Of a stretch of DNA of 64,000 nucleotides, positions 25,760 to 36,900 are shown piece by piece. The stretch's first letter is position 1; every line of letters begins with the position of its first letter. The notes below the pieces were generated by a model. The model was not told the origin of the DNA, made no database searches, and was given only the letters and a program-made list of their open reading frames with translations. Location of the stretch: NCBI RefSeq assembly GCF_964340395.1, contig NC_135550.1:30582676-30646675 (forward strand), read 5' to 3'. This DNA comes from Glandiceps talaboti (Eukaryota > Hemichordata > Enteropneusta > Spengelidae). A program made the position numbers and the translations under genes.

Positions 25760-28700
25760 ATGGCGGCCTCCACTGAAGAAGTCAGCGACATGGCCATGGA
25801 CCCATTTAAACTTCAGTACAAGAAGTACAAACGCAGAAAGCCCCCGCCAGATCTGAGCGAGGTGTTTGACTTCTCAGAACCAGATCGATTTCCGGAAAAG
25901 GTAAAGTCATCAATGATAAAGAAATTGTAAATTGCCAGCTAGTTTTTCATATGATGCAATGATGTGAAAATGAACGTGAAAAATGAAATGAATCATAATG
26001 ATTCGCATACAAACGACAATCTTTGTTGAATGTAGCTTTTCATGTTGACAACCAGGTGAAAGTGACTATCACACTCTTAAAATGGCAGGTATTAAATAAA
26101 AGATTCATATATAGGCGGAGGGACATAGTCACTGAAAGCTTCTATCAAAGGGGTCGAAATGACCAGGGTGTGAGGGTGGCTGCTACGTTCAGCACAGTGG
26201 GTCGAGATGTCCAGTACCATTCCAATAGAGGGTCGAGATGACAGGGGTCGAGAATAATAATATTCGACAATTTCTATTCCAGGATGATAATATTCTATTC
26301 TAGGATGATCAAAATACAAAATAATGTTGTTAGTAGATATCTACGATATTCTAAAAATACCGCCGTAGGTGATTGCTCCGGAAAATACATCCTGGAATAG
26401 AATAATATTAGCTCACAAGTGACTGTGGGAAGGGGGTGTGAATAGTGTTGGTACCACTGCCTATTTTCATCTAGCATTGAAAAAGACACAGCAAATTGAA
26501 ATGAAATGAAAAAGAAGAAAGAAAAGAATTCATCTTGTTTCCATTCGCTTCAGCATCTCAATAAGAATTGGCTCCGCTCACATCTACATGGGATGATGTA
26601 TACTGCTTTACTCATTTTCAGATCGAAAAGTTTGACTTTTATGTGGATGAGAAGTTTCATCAAGAAGAATATGTCCTTACAAGATTTGGGTTAAAACCAT
26701 TGAAAGAATGGAATGTTTACAGAATGAAAGAATCACCAGGTATAGAATACTGTGTAACATCCCTTCTTCTCACCCTTCGTCTTTCTATCTCTACCTTCCA
26801 TGATACGATAATATTACAAAACATGTTAAACAGTCCACAATAATTTGACGGATTGACAGTCTCCTGTCACCAAAATTTTGTCTCTGTTTTCTCTACAGGG
26901 TTCATCTTCATTTCCAACCCATTTCATAATGGTTATCAAAGGTACTGGGTCAAGAGATGTCTCAAAGATTTCCCTAAGAGACCAAACATGCGTAATTTAG
27001 ATCTATACATGCAACTGTCTGAAGAAGATGATATATGGGAGAGTGGAGACAAGAAAAGGTACCAATGCTATGTAGTTTACAAGTAATTAATTATTGCAGT
27101 GACACATGTCTTCAAGGTGTGAATGGGAAGATGAAAAGTTTTGTGAGTCATACTCAGGCTTTCCATTACAAATTATACCATAGACATTAAAGAGAGTTCT
27201 CTCTTCCATCTCTGATTATACCTACCCCAATGCTCAGTACAGTATGTACTGTTGGATGGCTAGACTATCATAGGCCTCACCCAAGTTTATTCAAAAGAAA
27301 ATGCATACATGAATTAACTATTGTATTCAAACTTTACTCAAAACTCTGTGGTGAGATACTTTAGAGCATTACTGTCAGTATAATATCCTTTACAAATGAT
27401 AAATTATTGTATGTAGACATACTGGTTTTGAATTCTGAATTCTAATGGCTGTAGATGAAACAAAAACTTTTTGTGCAAATCAGTAATAATTGCATCAATG
27501 TACTCAGTCATTAGTCAAAAGTGATCTCAAAAAAGATGTGTTTATAGCCCACTATGTTCAAATTCTTTTTTGGCAGTGATAATTTCTTCCTTTCACTGTT
27601 TCTTTGATCCCATTATAATTCAGAGATCCCTCCTCTGACCCATCAGAAGAGCCAGACTTACTAAGTAAACTTAGATGGGTAACACTTGGCTACCACTACA
27701 ACTGGAGTAAGAAGAAATACTATGGCAGTGACACACAGTCAAAGTTCCCAGATGATCTACAATTACTGACAAACTGTATTGCCAAGGTCCTTGGTTTCAA
27801 GCAATATCATGCTGAAGCTGGTATTGTCAATTACTACAATATGAGCTCTACTCTTGGTGGTCATGTTGATGAGGCTGAATTTGATATGACAGCACCTCTT
27901 TTGTCATTCAGGTAAGGGTACTGAAATTAGTCAGAATGAACATCACTTTAATTAGTCTGAAAGATATGATGTGTTATGTCATCGTATTTAGAGATGCCTG
28001 ATAGAGTTGAATGACATGTATCTCAGTGTAGTGTCAAGTGTAATGTATTGTACAATTATCAAACGGTGTAAATTGAGATATACTATAGTGAATATCCAGA
28101 TCAGGTCACCCACTGCTAGTCATGGTGACATTGATCAAATAGAAATGTTGACATCAAGTTGCATGGAAATAGCTGAAATGTTTGGAACTACACTCTCCAT
28201 TTTACTGAGAGCTAGCCTACATATTTATAAATTTTGATAACATTAAATCCAACTGACCATGATTTAGAAGAAATGTGAAATACACAGCACTGTACAAAAT
28301 TTTACAGTGTACTTACTTGTGCAGGTCTTGAAATAAACTTTAAAAAGTTTCTCATGTTTTTTTTTTTCATTCCCTAGCTTTGGTCAGACAGCTCTATACC
28401 TCCAGGGTGGAAGAACTCGGTCTGTAAAACCAGAGGCAGTGTTCTTAAAAAGTGGAGACATCATGATCATGTCTGGAGACACCAGGTGGTGTTATCATGC
28501 AGTACCTAGAATTTTACCACCTGGGAAATCTAAGCCCTTACCAGATGGGTTTAGCATGTCACCATTGCACAACAAAGACTGTGATGTGTGTATAAATGTT
28601 GCACCTCAAAGCAGTGAAGAGATGGTAACAGCAGTTGCTGACGGGACTTGTGACTCAGAAACTACAGAAGTCAATAGTTTACAATCCCAGACAAAGTGTA

Positions 28701-28930
28701 CAGAGAGAACTTTGGAAACTAACCACATCGATTTACACACAAAGTGTAATTTATCAACTTTTAGTGATGTGTTTGACCAGTTTGATAAAGACATGAAATT
28801 TTTGTCACAGGAAGACAACTGGAAACCATTTGCTGAGTATCTCCATGGAACTAGGATTAATTTCAATGTTAGACAAGTTGTGAAAGCAGGAGACATATTT
28901 CCAAGTAAAGGAGCAGACTTAATGGAATGA
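25760..28930 (+). CDS. ALKBH1: ALKBH1, Fe(II)/2-oxoglutarate dioxygenase
   Basis: ALKBH1 is an AlkB-family oxygenase acting on methylated nucleic acids, including tRNA. Five exons join in frame to 419 codons: 25760-25900, 26622-26739, 26899-27058, 27624-27911 and 28378-28930. The double-stranded beta-helix shows the iron ligands H220 and D222 in LGGHVDEAEFD and H276 in CYHAVPRI. The 2-oxoglutarate arginine region is in RINFNVRQV near the C-terminus. Spacing between the first and last histidine (56) equals that of the human protein as I remember it. The N-terminus MAASTEEVSDMAMDPFKLQYKKYKRR resembles the family. A serine/threonine-rich segment of roughly 70 residues between AVPRI and RINFNVRQV is longer than in human, which explains the extra total length (human 389). 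It is head-to-head with SLIRP. Confidence 0.95.
26225..26415. mobile_element. Possible small inverted-repeat element in ALKBH1 intron 1
   Basis: The left side contains attctattccaggatg twice in near-tandem (around 26271-26306). The right side (about 26385-26411) carries its reverse complement catcctggaatagaataata. Together they form an imperfect inverted repeat of about 20 bases enclosing roughly 100 bases. It may be the remains of a short nonautonomous DNA transposon. A series of ggtcgagatg motifs lies just upstream. Confidence 0.4.
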
Positions 28931-29153
28931 ACTGTTTCCATGATTCAATCAAATGATGAATTAATTTATCAGCAACATACACAACTCTCATGCCATGCAA
29001 CACTATAATGTATATGAACTAGATGTTGAAGTAGATTTAAAGTAAAATGCTGTCACTTGATTATGACAAATCTTTGATGTAAAAACTATGTGTGAACACT
29101 TCAATTTTTAACTCAGAGTTGAAATTTTAGCATATTATATTATGTGCAGCAGT

Positions 29154-29159
29154 AATAAA
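29154..29159 (+). terminator. ALKBH1 polyadenylation signal
   Basis: Canonical AATAAA (in agtaataaatgaatt), about 225 bases past the ALKBH1 stop codon. Confidence 0.55.
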
Positions 29160-29406
29160 TGAATTGCGTTATTTACAAAATAATTATTTATATTTCAAAT
29201 GATGTCTTACATTTACGAGAGTTTATTGCGCCTTAAAACTGTGTGAAGGTGACCAAGTTCAAGTGTTCTGAACAAGACATTATTATTGTGCAGCTATTCT
29301 GTCCAAAAAACAACATTTTACTAAAGAAAAAGGTGCAGATTAGAATCATATGAATACTTTGAAATCATGTAATGACCGTGTTACTTACGTACAGTAACCC
29401 CCCCAC

Positions 29407-29421
29407 CACACACACGCGCGT

Positions 29422-29502
<81 letters not shown>
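29407..29502. repeat. Long CA microsatellite
   Basis: About 45 CA dinucleotides, with a short CGCGCG interruption near the left end. The alternating purine-pyrimidine sequence could adopt Z-DNA. Open frames across it are pure repeat artefacts. Confidence 0.95.
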
Positions 29503-29503
<1 letters not shown>

Positions 29504-30983
29504 GGGTCTCTGTCCCTCAGCATCCACTGTGCTGTATTTGTGGGGAATCCATTTTCCATTAAATCTCAATGCATTTTGTTTTGTTTTTATGCTAGTACAT
29601 AGACTGTAATGATGCCATTGGTCTGGGAAAGGGAGATTAGACCGTGCCCACAACAGCAGTTTAGCTAGTACACACATCATAAACATTTTTATAATTCATT
29701 GTCATACTTTTTAGAAACAGATATAGTAGACTGTAAGATATGTGTCGCTCTGCCCTCACCGGCCTCCGATGTATGAGGGTGCCATTTCACAGTGTACCTT
29801 AAAGTGTACAGTTATAGGAAAGTATGATGAATGGACTAAAAGAGTTAATTTCTTTTCAGTTTAAATACAGTGTTGTGTAGTCATGATGGTACATATCTTT
29901 GTATGGTATCAGTTCCCTCAGTGGCAAGGAAGTGTCTGTACCTCTATACTTCCAGTACTAGCATGGTACATGGTCACATTGATATCAAAGCATGGCTTAA
30001 TAACTGAGAATACTAACTGTCACTTGACATTTATATCCATGATCTGTATTTGAATAAAAGTTATAGATTGACACTGGCTGTTGATTGTGTCTCTGTGAGT
30101 GTTTTATTAAGTTAATAAAGCTAATTCATAGATTGTGGGTAATTGAAATTAATATGATTTAATACTAAGGTATTATACTAGTAGTTGGCAAAGTTCTTCT
30201 ATGACAGTATACTGGTCAAGTTTGCTATTAGCCAAGTCAACACACCATGCAAATATTGCCTACTGAAAAAAACAAAGGTAGGTGTACTCTGCTTGCAAAC
30301 GATGTAATTATGTACGCTATTAAGTTTTGTTTTCAGTGAAATGTTTTCCAAATGAAAATGCCTTTAATATTCAAGAAGGTAAATATGAATATGAGAATAA
30401 GATTTGACCACAAAGACGTTTGTTATTTTTCGTACATAATGCATACTAGAGGGTAAAGTGCGTTGTCCTGTTCATCCTCTTTCTGTAAACATATGTACAC
30501 AAACTAGGGTGTATGGCGCCCTCAGTGGTGTAAAGCTGTATATAATACGAACTACAAAACTTCTCTGGTTTCTTGGTATTTGCGACCAAATATTTTCAGT
30601 ACTGTTGGCCCTTCTTTGGGATTCAACAGCTTACCTGTCTAACCACCTACCCTGACCTTTATATGGCCCAGGGCCCCGGTACTGGATTTCCATAATAGTC
30701 CCCTTGACCCGCATTGAACTCAAGTCACACACGTGTCACATGATATGAACTGGACGCCTCCGATCCGGTACAGCTCCAGTATTGTTTTGGGGGCAGCGAC
30801 AGAAGAGTCTAGTGGAGACGATATACATACTGTACAAACTAAAAACCTATTCGTTGCCAAGAATTCGTATACTATGTTACACTAAACACTCCTACAATTA
30901 CCCATAGTGTTTGATTTGTACCGACTGCCTTCTCCTCTCGTACTCCAACTCTCACAACAAGAAATCGAAAGTAAAACAGGACA

Positions 30984-33900
30984 ATGTACCCGGAAAATTT
31001 CCCAAGTGTTATGTTTCGACTTTTGGTTATTGGACCAGTGCTGATGGGTCTAGGTAAGTAAACTGTGTAACCATTGCCATAGTGACGTGCCTCTTGTACG
31101 TACGGATCTACTTCCATGGTACGGATGTATTACTGAGATGTTGTACGACGTACGTACATCACAGACAACTAAGATTAGTTGCCTGTGCGTACATACACTG
31201 CCACCTTTCTTGTTTTATTGTGCTAGGGTACGTGGCGTGGTGTAAAGACGAGAGAGTGTTATACATAAAATATTTATAGTTTGCATATCACTTTGACACT
31301 TATTAATAGATGTGACAAAATGACAGACAGACATATTTTGGATGAGCTTTAATTATAATTGATATATTTATACTCATAAAATATGAATTACATCACAAAC
31401 AATGAAATATTTCGTTGTCAATGATTTATAGTACATTCTATATAATAACAGACAAGTTACTTGGCTGTGATATAATCTAACACGTTAATCTAATTGTGCT
31501 CAATACTGCCTTCCAAATCTACATACATTGTTGAAAGTGTTATTGTTGGTAAAACTTACATAGCTAATTTCATCTTTCAGTATTATGTGGACCCCTATAT
31601 CCTCTTCCATTGAAAATCAAGAATGAAATATCCAGCTATAAAGGTAAATCTTCATTGTGTCAAACATTCTCTACAATGTCAATGCCAATTTTAAGTCCCA
31701 GAGGTTTTCAATAACTTGTCTGTTGACACAAAATTAATGTTTGTTTTTATATCAAAGCAATTATTCTTTATAAAATATATTACTTCCCCAAACCTTGATG
31801 ATTTCTTATCATTAGCTGTATAATACTCTGTGCATTGCTTTAAATACTTCTTTCTATGAGATCAAATGCTGCAGATCAATTCTGCCTGATAAGTAATCAT
31901 TTGATTTGAATTTCCTCAAAGTACTAAGACAGGACCAGGAAACACATTCAGAGATAAAGACATAGGACTCTCTCAATTGTTGAGTTGGATTTAGTCAAAA
32001 CTAAGTTGTCAGTAATTGTTGCTTATTAACCAATGGCCATTTGTTCATTAGTAATTGATGAATATTCATATCCCCATAGCCTGTTCCCAACAGATTGAAA
32101 TTTTGCCCAATAGCCTTGTTGACCAAAGTGCGTAGTCCTTTCTACTATGACAACAACTTTGACTGTCATTATTCAAATGAATCAGTATGTAAATAAACAC
32201 ATTAACCAACTGTGAGTCAAAACTTGAAGTGGACATGTGTTAATTTACATGTTATTTACATATGGTTTATGTAAATTTAACTACGGTGTGCGACTTTGGG
32301 TGATGTGGCTGATAACGTAGTCAAAACAAGCTGTTGATATGAGGGCTAGGGAGGTATGACCAGCTAACAATGTATCTCAACAGTGCAATAAACAGGCTAT
32401 GAGGGCTAGGGAGGTATGACCAGCTAACAATGTATCTCAACAGTGCAGTAAACAGGCTATGAGGGCTAGGGAGGTATGACCAGCTAACAATGTATCTTAA
32501 CAGTGAAATAAACAGGCTAATATACAAGTATAAAGTTGGCGTCAGATTCAGATTCAGCGTCAGATAGCCTCAGATCCGAAGACACCCGACGGACTCAATC
32601 AAGCCTGAAATAATACCGTTGAGACTACAGGGAAAGATTCTGCTTCACAACCTTTTGATGGAAGATGGAATGTCTCTGCTTGCACAATTTTAAATTTTAA
32701 ATTAATATTTTTAAAAATGACAACATATTACATAAGTAAACTTCGCTTTTACTGACACCATGTACATTATTAGCAAAACGTATCAACCAACGAACATACA
32801 GTGGCTGAACTTGGGGCTATCAATGTCTCGGTTGCAAGTATTTCAACTAAATAAAAGTTTATACTCGTGGCTAATATCCCCATGTCCATATGTAAATATT
32901 CACTACTACTACATATCAGTAAACAAAGTAATCTGATCTCCTTGACAAAATAATCTTACTTTGATTTCAGATATTGCCACTAAGATAATAGACCTAGCAG
33001 TGTATGGGGCAGCACAGAACCAATCTTATAACAGACTAGCTAAATTTACTGACACCATCGGTAACAGGATTGCTGGATCTGAAAACTTTGAACATGCAGT
33101 GGGTAAGACTAATTGTCATGCATAATATTATTAGCAGTTATATATGTAATGTAATACATGTGTATTATATATACAAAGGTATCTCATTGGCTTTTCAGTG
33201 TTTTGACAAATGTATACAATATATTTATAGATTAGTAGGGTTCCAATTTTTTTATTATCTGACTGTTTATTCTTTTCAGATTACATGTTACAAGTGTTGT
33301 CAGAAGATGGACTTGAAAATGTTCATGGAGAAGAAGCATCAGTAAGAACCTATAATGGCTTGACATTGTCATAAACTAATTAACACCACTATTACAGAAT
33401 TGTTTTAATTTCATATACATTGAACCTAACTTAGAGTTAACATGGCTGTGTTTTTAGTCCACCTGGTCTTAAGGTTTGTTGACTTATTTTTAACCAAAGT
33501 TACATCACTGACTCACATATCAGCTTTCAACTAAAGTTGACAAAATGGATGAGAATTAGGTATTTATTTTGGGTTTTTATTTGATAACTTTGCCTCATTT
33601 AGTTTTTCTACTTGAAAAAATAGTGTAAAGCAACAAATAGTATTATGTGCTAGTAACTCAATAAATTGCAAAAAGCTGCAAGAAGTGTAAAAAATTTGTT
33701 ATTGTAACAAACATGTTACACACTTTTGTAATGTTTTGCAATTTATTGAGCTACAGACAAGTACTTGGCATGTTATTTCACTTTTTTTCAAGTAGAAAAA
33801 TAAATTAAAACTCTAAAATGAATACCCTAATTGTCATCCATTTGGCAACTTAAAACTTGTATTCCATACTTATAAACTTTTCACATTTTGTTTTGAAGTA

Positions 33901-36900
33901 GTCAAACTGAATAGATTGTGAAAATTTAAATGGTCATTATATTACACTGTCTGTATGATATGAACTGTAAGTCTCTACAAAGTGTACACGTTGATCCACT
34001 TAGTCACTAAGTATAAATTGTCTCCATTATAATCCACCATAATGGTAAAATGCAACATTTCCTACTAGGTGATACATTTGTATTTTGTCTTGACCTCTAG
34101 GTGACCCATTGGGTCAGAGGTAATGAGTCAGCTACAATGTTACAACCAAGGGTATATGACCTTGCTATGCTTGGACTTGGTGGTAGCATAGCCACCCCTC
34201 CTGAAGGTTAGTCTCAGTATTCTTGATTCTTGATTATTGGAGCATCACCCATAACTGTATTTTACCATAAATGTTGAATTGAGTCACTCAACAGATGGAA
34301 ATGATCAAACTAAACCTTTAGTTCACAGACCTATGGAATAATTAGTTACAATGTATTGTCAGTACAGATAATGATGTACATACATATATATGGAATCAAT
34401 AACATTGTCACTCATGTCAGTATATGAAAACTTTCCTTATGACTTGTCAACTTTTATTGTAGGAATAACTGCAGAAGTACTGGTAGTGAATTCATTTGAT
34501 GAACTTCACAACAAATCACAAGAAGTAAGTCATTGTTCTGTTGTTATATGTGACTACCAACAATTTGACCACTACAAGAACACAAAAAGTACTAGTGACT
34601 ACCAACAATTTGACCACTACAAGAACACAAACAGTACTAATGACTACCAACAATTTGACCACTACAAGAACACAAAAGCTAGCGTTAGTTCCAAATGAAA
34701 CAATGATAGTGCAGATATATAGTAACTATTGTTCTGTGATGTAATTGTCTTTTCAGGCTAAAGGTAAAATTATAGTGTTTAATGAAGACTATGAGGGCTA
34801 TCCTACTTCAGTGGCTTACAGAGACTATGGGGCAAAGGAAGCTGCTTTAGTTGGTGGAGTGGCATCATTGATCAGATCTATTGCACCATTCTCTATCCAC
34901 AGTCCACATACTGGATGGCAGGTATGATAACATCTTATGAATATATGTAGGGAAGTAAAGTCTGATGAATATGATCTAGTGAAGTAAATTCTGATGGATA
35001 TATGTAGTAAACTAAACTCTGATGGATAAATGTAGTAAACTAAACTGATGGATATATGTAGTAAACTAAACTCTGATGGATAAATGTAGTAAACTAAACT
35101 GATGGATATATCTAGTAAACTAAACTCTGATGGATATATCTAGTAAACTAAACTCTGATGGATATATCTAGTAAACTAAACTACACTCATTAATGGTATG
35201 ATATAAATAGTTTTTATATTCACTTTTTCCATTGGTCCTATTTAATGTGTTTCATCAAAATCTTCATATTTATGTGGGTTTTTTTCAAGTCATTCAATAT
35301 TTTTATTTTAAAAAATATTGATGTATAGGATAGTGTAGTCTATGATTTGTCACCAGGCCACCATCTTTTGTCACTACTAAGTCTCGTCTCTAGATTTATA
35401 ATGTCTATTGACTTGGTCATAATGGTATTGAAATTACTGACATATACAATAAGTTTTGTATTGCTATATTAATTGTGCATAATTATTGTTTATGACCTAG
35501 AATGCAACCTTGTTTTTTAGTGTCAGTGTACGTGTGTACTGTATCATAGTACATCATAGTACATCATAGTATACATCACAACACTTTTCAATTCTTGTCA
35601 TCAAAAGGATTATGATTCCAAAGTGAAAAAGATCCCTACAGCCTGTATCACTATTGAAGATGCTCAGATGTTGGCAAGAATGGCAGCTAGAGGTAGGGTA
35701 CAGTATATCGCCTAGAGACTAACTAGGCTGTCTGACTTCACAAGTTCTGGTAAATGACAATTTCAAACCATATAGCCAAGTGCAAATGTCTGAGCTAGGT
35801 ATAGTGTAGGTAATTCTCATAGTGAAGTTTGAACAACCCAGTTTACAAATACAACAGGATAATTTGTTCTTGTTTTTACAAGTTACAAGACTGACTATTT
35901 ACACAGTGGTTGCTGTATTAATGTGTTCCACTGACAGACAGAGACAGACAGACATCAAACAAAAAAATAAGAAAACAAAACTCATGTAAGAATATCATCT
36001 TTATTCTTAGCAATGAATATTCCTCAACTCCATTCCTGACCAGTTTGTTTACTCATCATAATTTATTCTTGCCATGTTAGCACAGTACATGTACATTTGT
36101 TTTGTATTTCTACAGTTGCAATCTGTGGGTCATATTTTAATTCAATTTTCTACCGTAGGCACTAAAATTGTTATACATCTAAAAATGGAAGCAAAGACTC
36201 TTCCACCCACCCAGTCTAGGAACACTGTAGCAGAAATTGTTGGCAGCAAATATCCAGAACAGGTTAGGTTTATTAACTAATGTTTACTTATAACCTTAAT
36301 TTCTGACTTTCACTTTTAATCAAATCCATATTTATACTCTGTCTAAGTTTTCAAATGTATGGGATGTATTCATTTTGTGTATTTAAAAAGAAAAAAAATT
36401 GATCCGGATTTTGTGGAAGCTGTTTGCAAATTGGTGGGAAATATATGTTATTGTCAACATAAAGTTTAGCATACAAACTATGTCGAGAAGACTTGCTGTA
36501 TGGAATGTGTATTTCTTGTGTCGGCATTTCCAGTGTGTGTTTTATACTAATATACTAGTACTTCCCATGGTAGACAAATTCTGCTTCACAGTTTGAGTAT
36601 TTATCTGATCATAGAGTTGAGATTCAGTATAGTGTGTTCAACTTATTGGCAATACCTGACCAATACTTTGTTTATGTGTACATTTATTGAAATTTTAGGT
36701 TGTTCTGGTAAGTGGTCATCTGGATAGTTGGGATGTTGGACAAGGAGCAATGGATGACGGCGGTGGTGCATTCATTTCATGGCAGGTAATTAGAAAGACA
36801 ACATTAAGTTCATTATTTTATAGGATAATAAACTAATAAATTAATGACTTTGAGATATAAAAATTTAACCAACACACAACAGAATTTAATTAGCTGAAAG

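Larger units (their letters stand above)
28931..30983. other. ALKBH1 3' UTR, spacer and CPQ 5' region
   Basis: The stretch begins with the ALKBH1 3' UTR (AATAAA at 29154-29159). It then holds a long CA microsatellite (29407-29502) and AT-rich sequence with no recognisable exon. It ends in the CPQ 5' region. At 30514-30530 a sequence close to the CTCF consensus is present on the minus strand. Confidence 0.5.

Noticed and set aside
29365-29686. Cysteine/valine and threonine/histidine open frames
   Set aside because: These are readings of a CA/TG microsatellite.
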